64,000 nucleotides of DNA from positions 364,103 to 428,102 of the forward strand of contig CAVVRF010000002.1 in assembly GCA_963750535.1 (NCBI GenBank), in the 5' to 3' direction. Shown one piece after another: positions 8,944 through 17,351 of the stretch (positions are counted from its first letter, which is position 1; the number at the start of each line of letters is the position of its first letter). The position numbers were made by a program, and so were the translations under genes. This stretch comes from JAKFWF01 sp963750535 (GTDB lineage Bacteria; Pseudomonadota; Alphaproteobacteria; Rhizobiales; Hyphomicrobiaceae). Under the pieces are notes generated by a model. It did no database searches and was not told where the DNA came from. It worked only from the letters and a program-made list of their open reading frames with translations.

Positions 8944-9462
8944 TTATTGGCCGGCTTGCGCGGTGCGATTGTTGAGTACGGTCTGCGCCCGCCGGTTCTG
9001 CGACCAGCACGAGATGTCGTTGCAGACCGCGACCGGCCGCTCCTTGCCGAACGAGATCGTCCGGATGCGCTGAGCGCCAACACCGTTGCGGGCGAGGAAG
9101 TCGCGCACGTTCTGCGCGCGCTTGGCGCCGAGCGCGATATTGTACTCGCGGGTGCCGCGCTCGTCGGCATGGCCCTCGATCGTGATCGAGTATTGCGCGT
9201 ACTGTTGCAGCCAGCGCGCCTGGCTGGTCAGCGTCTGTTGCGCCTCCGGCGTCAGGTCGGTGGCGTCGGTCGAGAAGTAGACGATATCGCCGACGTTCTG
9301 GGCGAAGTCGCGCTGCGAGCCGGGAGTCGCCGGTCCGCGCCCGTTGAGCTGGGCACTGTCGGGCTGCAATTCCTTGTTCGCGCACGCAGTGAGCGAAGCG
9401 ATGACCATCAGAGCCGCAGCCATGCGTACAAGGCGGGCCATCCGGTTCGAGGTATCCATCAC
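8944..9462 (-). CDS. pal: Peptidoglycan-associated lipoprotein Pal
   Basis: A 172-residue outer-membrane lipoprotein that binds peptidoglycan and is the target of TolB and the Tol motor. The signal peptide ends in the lipobox LTAC with the lipidated cysteine at residue 27. The C-terminal OmpA domain contains ITIEGHADERGTREYNIALG, with the Asp and Arg that contact meso-diaminopimelate. M1, M2 and M8 are all possible starts; each keeps the lipobox. It is separated from tolB by an unusual gap of about 850 bases that contains a small lipoprotein gene. Confidence 0.95.
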   Translation of the reverse strand: MMDTSNRMARLVRMAAALMVIASLTACANKELQPDSAQLNGRGPATPGSQRDFAQNVGDIVYFSTDATDLTPEAQQTLTSQARWLQQYAQYSITIEGHADERGTREYNIALGAKRAQNVRDFLARNGVGAQRIRTISFGKERPVAVCNDISCWSQNRRAQTVLNNRTAQAGQ

Positions 9463-9693
9463 TCAGATCCTTCCATCCATCTCACCACGTTCTGGCGTCG
9501 ACTGCGTCCCAGAATGCGGCTCGCGAGGCCTACATGACGGCCACGTAACGCAGCGATTGTACGGAAATGTGGCCGATGGCATCGAGGGCCAACGAAATTA
9601 CCTCGCCGTGCTGCAATCGCGATGTCTATCGCGATCTGGCGCGATTCGCTCCGTCGTAACGGAGGCAGCAGCAAAATGTCTGTGAAAAACCGG

Positions 9694-9736
9694 AAGGCCG
9701 AGCTGCCAGAGCGCAGAGCGCCGGCAGATCGGCCTT
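9694..9736 (-). terminator. Hairpin downstream of the small lipoprotein gene, probable terminator
   Basis: AAGGCCGA (9694-9701) pairs with TCGGCCTT (9729-9736) and CTGCC with GGCAG inside it. Read on the minus strand, the stem is followed by CCGGTTTTT, as expected for termination of the lipoprotein gene ending at 9780. The rest of 9463-9779 shows nothing coding. Confidence 0.55.
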
Positions 9737-9779
9737 CGAAGTCTACCCGATAGCAGCAAGCTGCTAGAGGATAAGTAGC

Positions 9780-9905
9780 TTACTGCACCTGCGAAACGAC
9801 AGCCGCATCAGCGCCGAGCTTCATCGGAGCATGATGAACTTCCTTACGGCACGCGCCCAGAGCGACCGCAGCGATCACAGTGGCAAGAATGATAGCGCCC
9901 TTCAT
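9780..9905 (-). CDS. 41-residue small lipoprotein
   Basis: ATG 9905 to TAA 9780 encodes MKGAIILATVIAAVALGACR and 21 further residues. A lysine-containing start, a hydrophobic stretch and the lipobox LGAC form a complete lipoprotein signal; after processing only about 23 residues (including KEVHHAPMKLGADAAV) would remain attached to lipid. AGGAGAG lies ten bases upstream. From memory, similar tiny lipoproteins occur in other alphaproteobacteria, but their function is unknown to me. It lies alone between tolB and pal, with a terminator-like hairpin after it. Confidence 0.75.
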   Translation of the reverse strand: MKGAIILATVIAAVALGACRKEVHHAPMKLGADAAVVSQVQ

Positions 9906-10089
9906 TGTAGTCTCTCCTATGCTGTCCCTGGCCTTACCGAACTTCGATCAGCGAGCGACCTTATGGTCGCGACCCCTAACGAATCTCTTCAGGCTGTTCG
10001 GCTATTGCCAGTTATTGGGGTACCGGCGCGGACGGTTCAGATCAAGGAAAGAGGACTTACGGTGACCGTTTTCCACCCTACTTGATGCG

Positions 10090-10110
10090 AAAATACCACG
10101 CCGTGGTTTT
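10090..10110. terminator. Bidirectional terminator-like hairpin
   Basis: ACCACG pairs with CGTGGT, flanked by an A-run on the left and TTTT on the right, so U-tracts follow the stem on either strand. It would isolate the small lipoprotein gene from tolB transcription. Confidence 0.5.
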
Positions 10111-10269
10111 CGGCTCTCAGCCCCCCGGGACGCGGACGTCCGGTACTCGCAGGGCGCTGAGTTTACGCAACAATACTGGCTCGGATAGTGAGTTCCGGCG
10201 CACCTAGAGTAGTCACCGGAATCGCTTAACAAGGCGTGAAGGACCTGTGACTGAACGGTGATAAATGTT

Positions 10270-10300
10270 GGCGGACCGGCCAGGCGCCGGCAGATCCGCC
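10270..10300. terminator. GC-rich hairpin just after tolB
   Basis: GGCGGA pairs with TCCGCC and CCGGC with GCCGG inside it, giving an 11-bp stem starting ten bases beyond the tolB stop. It lacks a T-tract, so it may be an mRNA-stabilising stem rather than a terminator. Confidence 0.4.
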
Positions 10301-10309
10301 CATTTGCGA

Positions 10310-11650
10310 TCAAGTCAGGAGCGGCGACCAGGCGGGGTCCGAGCCGAACGCCGGGGTCGGGACCAGCCGCTCGTTGTAGCCGGTGATATCGACCGAATAG
10401 AGCTTCGGCCCGCCATTAGCGCCCTGGCTCTCGCGGAAGAACATCAGGACGCGGCCGTTGGGAGCCCAGGTCGGCCCCTCGTTGTGGAAGCCCTCGGTCA
10501 GGATGCGCTCGCCGGAGCCGTCCGTCTTCATGACGCCGATCAGGAAGCCGCTGCCCTGCTGCTTGGTGAAGGCGATGTAGTCGCCGCGTGGCGACCATAC
10601 CGGCGTCGAGTAGCGCCCGCCGCCGGTCGACAGGCGGCGGATGCCCTGGGCACCCATGACGTAAAGCTGCTGCGAGCCGTCGCGGTCGGATTCGAACACA
10701 ATCTCGCGGCCGTCCGGCGAGTAGCAGGCACCCGTATTGATACCGCCGCCGCTGGTCAGGTTGCGGACTTGCTTGGAGCGCAGGTCGACTTCGACGAGGC
10801 CGGTATCGCCGCCGGTGATCAGGCTGAGCACGAGGCGCTGGCCATCCGGCGAGAAGCGCGGTGCGAAGCTCTGGCCCTGGAAATTGCCGACGACCTCGCG
10901 CTGGCCGGATTCGAGGTTCATCACTAGCACCCTCGACGTCGACTCGCTCTGGTATTGGACGTAGGTGATCTCCTGCGCGATCGGATTGAAGCGCGGCGTG
11001 ATCGCCGCTTCGCGGCCCTGGCTCAGCATCCGAACGTTGGCGCCATCCTGATCCATGATCGCCAGCCGCCGAACGCGCCTGTCCTTTGGACCGGTCTCGT
11101 CGACGTAGACGATGCGGGTATCGAAGTAGCGCGCGCCGCCGGTGAGCTTCTCATAGGCGATGTCGGCAGCCTGATGCGCGATCCGCCGCCAACTCTGGGT
11201 TGCAGCCGCCAGGCGATTACCCGACAGCGGTTTGCCGACAATCACGTCCCACACCCGCATCTCGAGCTGGATCCGGCCATCGGGCAGCAGGTTCGCCTGT
11301 CCAACGATCAGCGCGTCGGCGCCGACCGTGCGCCAATTGGCGAAGTTCGGCGCAACGTTGATGTTCTGGACTCGATCGATGAAGGCCGCTCGGTCGATGG
11401 CGACGAACAGGCCACAGTTGGCGAGATCGGCCGCCACGACGTTGGCGAGGTCCGCGCCAAGTTTCGGATCCTGGCTCAAGAACTCGGGGATGGCGATCGG
11501 GATCGGGCGGATCTGGCCTTTTTGCTGCTCGCCGGAAACCTGCGCCAGCGCGCCGACACCACTCAACGATGTGGCGGCCAAGCCCAGGCCCGCGCCGGCC
11601 AGCAAGGTCCGGCGGTCTGTTGCAACATCGAGCATCGACTTGAATTTCAT
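10310..11650 (-). CDS. tolB: Tol-Pal system protein TolB
   Basis: A 446-residue periplasmic protein with an N-terminal domain (residues about 50-170) and a C-terminal six-bladed WD40-like propeller. The blade motifs are clear: RFSPDGQRLVLS, CYSPDGREIVFESDRDG, VWSPRGDYIAFT and TWAPNGRVLMFF. It links Pal to the TolA/TolQR motor. The signal peptide contains a twin arginine (TDRRTLLAGAG) before its hydrophobic core, suggesting Tat export. ATG 11650 has GAGG upstream; the frame to 11707 overlaps tolA and is not needed. Confidence 0.95.
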   Translation of the reverse strand: MKFKSMLDVATDRRTLLAGAGLGLAATSLSGVGALAQVSGEQQKGQIRPIPIAIPEFLSQDPKLGADLANVVAADLANCGLFVAIDRAAFIDRVQNINVAPNFANWRTVGADALIVGQANLLPDGRIQLEMRVWDVIVGKPLSGNRLAAATQSWRRIAHQAADIAYEKLTGGARYFDTRIVYVDETGPKDRRVRRLAIMDQDGANVRMLSQGREAAITPRFNPIAQEITYVQYQSESTSRVLVMNLESGQREVVGNFQGQSFAPRFSPDGQRLVLSLITGGDTGLVEVDLRSKQVRNLTSGGGINTGACYSPDGREIVFESDRDGSQQLYVMGAQGIRRLSTGGGRYSTPVWSPRGDYIAFTKQQGSGFLIGVMKTDGSGERILTEGFHNEGPTWAPNGRVLMFFRESQGANGGPKLYSVDITGYNERLVPTPAFGSDPAWSPLLT

Positions 11651-11676
11651 CTTGGCGAACCTCGGTCGAAAGACCC

Positions 11677-12787
11677 TCAGAAGGACTGGTTGGGATTGAA
11701 CTTCCACGTAACTTCACGCCACATCTGATACATATCAGGCGGCAATTGGAATGGAGCACAGGTTTGAACGGCGCGAAGTGCCGCCCGTTCCGCCTGATCG
11801 GCTAGCGGGTTGCTCTTGTCGGTCTGCACGACCTTGGGGTCACCCTGCAATGTGCCGTCGGGACCAAGGTTCCATTTCAACGTGACGACTGGCGCGGCCA
11901 CACCGCCGCCCGCCAGCGGTTTGTTCCAGCATTGCTCGAAGGCGGAATTGAGCATGGCGACGATCATCTGCTCGGCACGCGCCTTGTTGACGTTATCCGT
12001 TCCCGTCTTCGTGCCGGCGGTCGGCCCCTTGGCGGTGGTCGGCCTGGTTGGCGGCACCTGGGCGCCCTGGGCCGCCGACGGCTGATCCGGCACCTTGTTC
12101 AGAAGCTCGGCCATTTGCGTCTCGAACGACTTCGACTTTCGGGCCAGTTCGGCAGCCTTCTTCCGTTCGGCCTCCTCGCGCTTCCGCTTGTCCTCGGCGA
12201 GCTTCTTGCGGTGCAGCTCGTCGGCCTTCTTCTTGGCCTCGGCGTCGGCCTTCTTCTTTGCTTCCGCTTCAGCCTTGCGCTTCGCCTCCGCCTCAGCGGC
12301 CTTGCGCGCCTCATCCTGCCGCTGCTGCTCGGCGAGCTGTTCCTCGAGCTTCTTCTTTTCCTCGAGCGACGGCCCCTCCGGCTCCGGCGGCGGCGGCGGC
12401 GTCTTCTCGATGATCGCGGCGATCTCGTCCGGCTTTGGCGGCGGCGGCGGCTCGGCCTTCACCGGCTCCGGCGGCTTCGGTGGTTCGGGCGGAGGCGGCG
12501 GCGGCTCGGCGGCAGCCGGTGGCGGCGGCTCGACCGCGCGGACCGGCTTCGGCTTCGGCGCGTCCTTGGGGCTCGGCGCCTTGCCTTGCGACTGCGCCGC
12601 CTCTTCGATCTTCGACAGGCTGTCGCCCTGCTTCTGCTTGAGCTCGAGATCGATCTGCGAAATGATCGAGACTTCCACCGGCACCTCCTCCGGCAGCTTC
12701 AGCGGCGGAGTCGGCATGGAAATTGAGCAGCGCCCAGGCGAGCAGGCCGGCGTGCAGCAGGACCGAGACGAGCAGCCCGAAACTCAT
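11677..12787 (-). CDS. tolA: TolA, with a one-base frameshift near the N-terminus
   Basis: TolA spans the periplasm and couples the TolQR motor to TolB/Pal. The transmembrane anchor (SFGLLVSVLLHAGLLAWALL) starts at ATG 12787, eight bases after tolR with GGAGG upstream, but the rest lies in the next frame from about 12717 (PTPPLKLPEEVPVEVSII). The body has Pro/Glu-rich segments, a long charged helix rich in Lys, Ala and Glu (about 120-200), and the TolA C-terminal domain with ALRAVQTCAPFQLP. Removing one base at GG 12718-12719 or AAA 12720-12722 restores about 369 residues. Read as given, the motor-coupling anchor is lost. Confidence 0.9.
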
Positions 12788-12795
12788 CGCCGAGC

Positions 12796-13263
12796 CTAGC
12801 CTCCTTCCGTCTCGGTCACGAGCGACAGCTTGCGGTAGCCTGCCTCCTTGATGCGCGCCATCACGCGCGCCACCGTGCCGTAGTCGACGGTGCGGTCGCC
12901 ACGCACGAAGATCGGCTCGTCGGTGCCGGTGCCGCCGCGGGCGGTCATCACGGCTTTCAGCTTCGCACCCAGCTCCTCGATCTTGATCGTGTCCTTGTCC
13001 TGCTGGCCGAGATAGATCTTGCCGTCCTTGGCGATCGAGACCACCACCGGCTCCTTGTTCGGATTGTCGAGCTGGCTCGACTTCGCCTGCGGCAGGTCGA
13101 GCGGCACGCCGCCGGTCATCAGTGGCGCCGCCACCATGAAGATGATAAGCAGCACCAGCATGACGTCGACGAACGGCGTCACGTTGATCTCGCTCATCGG
13201 CGAGTGGCGGGTCTTGCGCCGCTTGCGTCCGCCCGCGCTCGCCGCCTTGATGCTAGCGCCCAT
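12796..13263 (-). CDS. tolR: TolR / ExbD-family motor protein
   Basis: A 155-residue inner-membrane protein forming the proton-driven motor with TolQ. A short cytoplasmic tail with SEINVTPFVDVMLVLLIIF is followed by one transmembrane helix carrying the conserved Asp (FVD), then the periplasmic domain ending SLVTETEGG. The start at 13263 leaves a slightly long basic N-terminus (RKRRKTRHS); an ATG 22 codons later is an alternative. tolA follows eight bases after the stop. Confidence 0.94.
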   Translation of the reverse strand: MGASIKAASAGGRKRRKTRHSPMSEINVTPFVDVMLVLLIIFMVAAPLMTGGVPLDLPQAKSSQLDNPNKEPVVVSIAKDGKIYLGQQDKDTIKIEELGAKLKAVMTARGGTGTDEPIFVRGDRTVDYGTVARVMARIKEAGYRKLSLVTETEGG

Positions 13264-13424
13264 GGCTTCCTCGCGAATTCAACGGCTGGCCGACGCAGCC
13301 CATCAAAACACAGGCGTTACCTCGGGCCCAGCCCCAGCACCCATCGTCCAGCCGGCTCGACCATATGTAGGCCCGCCACAGCCGCGGCAAAGATCGCCAC
13401 GCCTCGGCGAGCCGAAGGATGGGT

Positions 13425-13443
13425 CCTCGGCCCAAGGCCGAGG
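13425..13443. repeat. Perfect hairpin between tolQ and tolR
   Basis: CCTCGGCC and GGCCGAGG form a perfect 8-bp stem with a 3-base loop inside the 214-base gap between tolQ and tolR. Related CTCGGC / GCCGAGG fragments lie just upstream. There is no T-tract, so it is more likely a small intergenic palindromic repeat or mRNA-processing stem than a terminator. Confidence 0.45.
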
Positions 13444-13477
13444 ATGACAGCGGTGGAGTCGCGAGAGCCAGGCACGC

Positions 13478-14182
13478 TCAGCTCCTCACGTCGATCTGGC
13501 GGGAGACGATCGCCGAGAACTCATCGGCGAAGGCCTCGAGCCGCTGGCCGAGCCGGGCCGAGTCAGCCGAGAACTTGTTGTAGAACACCACCGCGGGAAT
13601 GGCCGCGACGAGGCCGATCGCGGTCGCGAACAGGGCTTCGGCGATGCCGGGGGCGACGACCGCGAGGCTCGTGTTCTTCGATGCCGCGATCGACTGGAAG
13701 CTCGTCATGATGCCCCACACCGTGCCGAACAGTCCGACGAATGGCGCCGTCGAGCCGACGGTGGCAAGGAACAGCAGCCGCCGCTCCAGCCGCTCCATCT
13801 CGCGGCTGATGGTGACGTCCATCACCTTCTCGACGCGCATCTGGATGCCGCCCAGCGCCCGGATGTTGCCCTCGACCGAGCGCTTCCATTCCCTCATGGC
13901 AGCAACAAATAGTGCCGCCATCGCGATCGTGCGGCCCCGCGACAGGCCGGTGTAGAGCTCCTCCAGCGACTGCCCCGACCAGAACAGCTGCTCGAACTTG
14001 TCGGCCTCGCTGCGCGCCTTGCGGAACGAGATCAGCTTCTCGACGATGATCGCCCACGACCACACGGAGGCGAGCAGCAGCCCGACCATCACGATCTTCA
14101 CGACGATATGAGCCGATAGAAACAGCTCCAGAAACGCCATGCTCCCCGCCGCACCCACGTTCTTCAGACCATCTGCCATCAT
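13478..14182 (-). CDS. tolQ: TolQ / ExbB-family motor protein
   Basis: A 234-residue inner-membrane protein with three transmembrane helices. The first is VVKIVMVGLLLASVWSWAII; the other two are in LLFLATVGSTAPFVGLFGTV and the AEALFATAIGLVAAIPAVVF region. With TolR it forms the proton channel driving TolA. The open frame extends to 14467, but ATG 14182 (or ATG 14179), just after GGGTGGGG, gives the normal family length. It is the first Tol gene and is divergent from hpt, with a 353-base region between them that should hold both promoters. Confidence 0.94.
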   Translation of the reverse strand: MMADGLKNVGAAGSMAFLELFLSAHIVVKIVMVGLLLASVWSWAIIVEKLISFRKARSEADKFEQLFWSGQSLEELYTGLSRGRTIAMAALFVAAMREWKRSVEGNIRALGGIQMRVEKVMDVTISREMERLERRLLFLATVGSTAPFVGLFGTVWGIMTSFQSIAASKNTSLAVVAPGIAEALFATAIGLVAAIPAVVFYNKFSADSARLGQRLEAFADEFSAIVSRQIDVRS

Positions 14183-14535
14183 CCCCACCCGTGCTTGAAG
14201 CGGGCCCCGCTGCGGCCACGCATGTCGCCAACACATCAGAACGCCAAGAAGAACGCCAAGCGCGCGAGGCAGCAGACGCTTCCTAGCGATCCTGCCCGCA
14301 CGGCTGCCGCCTGCGCCCGTTTTGCTTGTTTCTACAGCCTGTGTCGCGATGCAATATGACCGAAAGACGGCTCCAGTGCGCCATTGTGGCAAGACCGCCG
14401 AGCGACTTTTCAACAGTTCGTGTCTAAATCCGGCAGAGCTGGCAGCGATCCCGGCCACCGAACCCACCCCGGTTGCGATACCGATACAATGCGCCGATAC
14501 TTGTTTCCGACACCACCATCAGAGAAGCTTGCCTC
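14183..14535. other. Divergent intergenic region tolQ / hpt
   Basis: No gene is visible in this 353-base stretch; open frames entering from both sides look like random extensions. It must contain the promoters of the Tol operon and of hpt, but I cannot point to definite -35/-10 boxes. Confidence 0.45.
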
Positions 14536-15069
14536 ATGCGAGATGAAAGAATTGAGGTGATTTTCCCGCCCGAGGAAATTGCCAGGCGAATTGAAATACT
14601 TGCACACGATGTCGCAGCTGCCGGCGTAGCTCCGCTACTGGTGATCGCAGTGCTCAAGGGCAGCTTCGTGTTCGCCGCCGACCTGATCCGGGCATTGCAT
14701 CGCGCCGGCCTCGAGCCGGAGGTCGACTTCATCACCCTGTCGAGCTACCGCAAGAGCACCCGCTCGTCCGGCGTGGTCGAGATCCTGCGCGATATCGAAA
14801 CCGATGTCTCTGGGCGCAACGTGCTGATTGTGGACGATATTTTGGAATCCGGCCGCACCCTGGCGTTCGCCAAGGATCTGGTCGCGGCGCGCGGCGCGGC
14901 GCGCATCATGACCTGCGTGCTGCTCGACAAGCAATCGCGCCGCGCGGTCGACGTGACGGCCGATTTCAAGGCATTCGATTGCCCAGAGGTGTTCGTGGTC
15001 GGCTACGGCATGGACGTCGGCCATCGCTATCGCGAGCTGCCGTTCGTCGGCCAGGTGGTTCGCCAGTGA
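14536..15069 (+). CDS. hpt: Hypoxanthine phosphoribosyltransferase
   Basis: A 177-residue cytoplasmic enzyme that converts hypoxanthine or guanine and PRPP to IMP or GMP. The PRPP-binding motif VLIVDDILESGRTL is at residues 97-110, preceded by FITLSSYRKSTRSSG in the flexible catalytic loop. ATG 14536 gives the family length and has AGAGAAG upstream; an in-frame TTG at 14473 would add 21 atypical residues. The response-regulator gene follows 27 bases later. Confidence 0.92.
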   Translation: MRDERIEVIFPPEEIARRIEILAHDVAAAGVAPLLVIAVLKGSFVFAADLIRALHRAGLEPEVDFITLSSYRKSTRSSGVVEILRDIETDVSGRNVLIVDDILESGRTLAFAKDLVAARGAARIMTCVLLDKQSRRAVDVTADFKAFDCPEVFVVGYGMDVGHRYRELPFVGQVVRQ

Positions 15070-15096
15070 CAGTGGATTTTCGCACGGGAGGATGGC

Positions 15097-15459
15097 ATGG
15101 CGCACGTGCTGCTGGCCGATGACGACGCAGCGATGCGCGACCTGGTGTGCCGGGCCCTGACGGCCGACGGTCACAAGGTGGTCGTCGCCGGTGACGGACA
15201 GGAGGCCCTCGATCAGTTCGCGGCGGCGAAGCAGCCGTTTGATATTCTCGTGACCGACGTGCAGATGCCGATCATCGACGGAATATCGCTGGCCGCGCAG
15301 CTCCTGGCGACGAATTCGCAGCTTCGCATCGTCCTGATGTCGGGGTTGCAGACCGAGATTGCCCGCGCCGATCGGCTGAAAGGCGCCCGCACCCGGTTCC
15401 TGATGAAGCCGTTCACGCTCGATCAGGTACGCGCCGAGATCCGCCAGGCATTGGCTTGA
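15097..15459 (+). CDS. Single-domain response regulator, CpdR-like
   Basis: A 120-residue receiver domain with no output domain. The acidic pocket is DDD at residues 8-10, the phospho-acceptor is Asp54 (LVTDVQMP) and the conserved Lys is K104 (MKPFT). Its opening (MAHVLLADDD) and its size resemble CpdR, which in Caulobacter steers the ClpXP protease, but divK- or cheY-type proteins are similar. GGGAGG lies upstream. It forms a short plus-strand unit with hpt and is convergent with the ParA-like gene. Confidence 0.85.
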   Translation: MAHVLLADDDAAMRDLVCRALTADGHKVVVAGDGQEALDQFAAAKQPFDILVTDVQMPIIDGISLAAQLLATNSQLRIVLMSGLQTEIARADRLKGARTRFLMKPFTLDQVRAEIRQALA

Positions 15460-15482
15460 TGCAGTCGACGGCCGGGCCCGGC

Positions 15483-16463
15483 TCAGCCCCGGGCCGGCAG
15501 CAATGCCCTGAGCGGGCTCGCCGGTTGCGGCTGGGCGTGCGTCGCCTGGATCACGTCATTGATGGAGCTTGCCAGCAATTGCAGCTCCTGCAGCGCGGAA
15601 CCGTACTTCTCGTGGGCCAGCCGCGACGCGCCTTCGCCCGGGTGCAAGACCGCCCGCTGGATGGCCGGCGAGTGCGAGATCGGCGTCGGGATCGCGTTCA
15701 GTCCCTGCACGCCGCGCTGGATCAGGTCGAGCAGGAGCTGCTGCGATGGATTTGACCGCATGAACATCGTCATCAGCACATAGACGCGCTGGTGCTTGAG
15801 GCCCTGGTGGGCGAGATCGGACTCCAGGATGATGCGCAGGAAGTCGACCAGCGCATCGATCGAGTTGCGTTCGAGCATGGTCGGCGACAGCACCACCGAG
15901 CTCAGCCGCAGGGCGGCAAGCGAGGTCGGCGAGATGCCGGCGGCGCAGTCGAACATCACCACGTCGTAGTAGGGCTGGATGCGCTGCAGATCGCCGCCCA
16001 GGATGCGCGACAGCTCCTGGTCGAGCCGCTTGCCGGTGAAATAGGTGCGCAGCATGCTTTCCATGCTGCGGTATTCCCGCAGCGACTGCGGGTGCGACGG
16101 TATCAGATCGACCCGCCGGTCATCCCGGGCCTTGCGCAGCTCGCTGATGTCGCTGGCACCCGGCGAAATGTAGTACGGCAAAGCACCCTGGCGGCCGCCG
16201 CTGTAGCCCAGCAACAGGTCCATGACGGTGCGCCGCTCGCGCGCGGCGGCATCAAGCGCCGCGCGGCTCAACATCATCCGGCTCGCCATGCCCTGCGGAT
16301 CGAGGTCGAGCACCAGCACCCGGCGGCCGTGGAACAGCGCCAGTCCCTCGGCAATCATCATCGTGCTCGTCGACTTGCCGACGCCGCCCTTGTGATTGGC
16401 GATCGCAACGTTGATGCTCACGGGCAGCGCGCGCTCCGCAGGAGAAGACTCATATCCAAACAT
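15483..16463 (-). CDS. Orphan ParA/MinD-type ATPase
   Basis: A 326-residue ParA-superfamily ATPase. The deviant Walker A HKGGVGKST at about residues 24-32 has both signature lysines, followed by VLVLDLDPQGMASRMM and the Walker B region YDVVMFDCAAG. Such ATPases use the nucleoid or membrane as a matrix to position plasmids, chromosomes or large protein machines. There is no parB, parS cluster or minE next to it. Its neighbour across a divergent promoter is the SapC/type I secretion island, so it could position that system; this is inference. Confidence 0.85.
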   Translation of the reverse strand: MFGYESSPAERALPVSINVAIANHKGGVGKSTSTMMIAEGLALFHGRRVLVLDLDPQGMASRMMLSRAALDAAARERRTVMDLLLGYSGGRQGALPYYISPGASDISELRKARDDRRVDLIPSHPQSLREYRSMESMLRTYFTGKRLDQELSRILGGDLQRIQPYYDVVMFDCAAGISPTSLAALRLSSVVLSPTMLERNSIDALVDFLRIILESDLAHQGLKHQRVYVLMTMFMRSNPSQQLLLDLIQRGVQGLNAIPTPISHSPAIQRAVLHPGEGASRLAHEKYGSALQELQLLASSINDVIQATHAQPQPASPLRALLPARG

Positions 16464-16580
16464 CTAACACACCGGGACTTCGCGGTAGTAGCATTGCTTT
16501 GGCCGTGACATATAGCAGGAGGCCTAAAAACACAGCTCTTCCGCATCGGAGATGAATGAGCGCGACCGGAGAATTGCCGC

Positions 16581-17351
16581 TTGGACTATGAGATTCCGAT
16601 TCCGCTGGCTGGAGACATTCTCAAGCAAAGGATCTTCTCACCGCTGGCCTATGCCAATGTCCGCACGGCGAAACTGATCGCCATCGCTGGATTGGAGGCA
16701 CCGCGCTACGCCGCACACTACCCGATCGCGTGGCGAAAGCGCGACGAGGCATACGAGCTGGTCATTGTCCGGTCGCTGCTGCCGGACGGCCGCGGCCATC
16801 CGCCGGGAACGCTGACTGCCCTCGCCTTTCTGCCGGTGCTGGCGCGGGCCTATCCGTTCCTGCTCGGACCGGAGAAAGAGAATGGCGCGCGGGCCAAGCT
16901 CGTCGACACCGCGATCGCCGATGAGCCGGGCGATATCGGCGCACCGATCGCCCTCGTCGACGGCCGGCCGTCAAAGGCCACCGTCCAGCGCATAGCGCTG
17001 CTCGAATCATCGGCTCCGCATTTCACGCGCACCGTGGCGATCGCCCGGCTGCTTGCCGAGCTCGACCTGTTCGAGCCGTGGCCGCTGCGCTTCGACGACG
17101 TCGAGGGCCACACGCTCGATGTTCCCGACCTGTGGATTGTCCGCCAGGAGGTCGTGTCGACCGGTGCGCTCGCACCCGTTATGCGCGCCCACGGCACGCT
17201 GGCGGCGGATCTGATCGGCCTGCACCGCTTGTCGCTGTACCGTGCCGGTATGCTGCTGGCGCACGCGCGAGCGGCGCTGAAGGGTGCCGCCGCCCCCACT
17301 TCGGCTGCCGAACCGGCGGAGCGGCACGAGACGGCAGGAGCGCCGGAATGA
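16581..17351 (+). CDS. SapC-family protein 1
   Basis: A 256-residue protein of the SapC type (PF07277), recognised from the DYEIPIPL / FSPLAYANVR opening, YPIAWRKRDEAYELVIVRSLL and the AYPFLLGPEKENG segment. The family is named after a gene near the Campylobacter S-layer secretion genes; its biochemical role is not established. The start appears to be TTG 16581, with GGAGA eight bases upstream. Its last bases overlap the start of the second SapC gene (ATGA), so the two are translationally coupled. It is divergent from the ParA-like gene. Confidence 0.8.
   Translation: MDYEIPIPLAGDILKQRIFSPLAYANVRTAKLIAIAGLEAPRYAAHYPIAWRKRDEAYELVIVRSLLPDGRGHPPGTLTALAFLPVLARAYPFLLGPEKENGARAKLVDTAIADEPGDIGAPIALVDGRPSKATVQRIALLESSAPHFTRTVAIARLLAELDLFEPWPLRFDDVEGHTLDVPDLWIVRQEVVSTGALAPVMRAHGTLAADLIGLHRLSLYRAGMLLAHARAALKGAAAPTSAAEPAERHETAGAPE

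Larger units (their letters stand above)
9906..10309. other. Intergenic region between tolB and the small lipoprotein gene
   Basis: About 400 bases with no convincing gene on either strand. It should hold the promoter of the small lipoprotein gene and contains two hairpins listed separately. Short open frames on both strands look random. Confidence 0.5.

Noticed and set aside
10000..10309. Minus-strand short open frame with many Ser and Arg between tolB and the small lipoprotein gene
   Set aside because: No ribosome site, no hydrophobic or domain pattern, and it crosses two hairpins.
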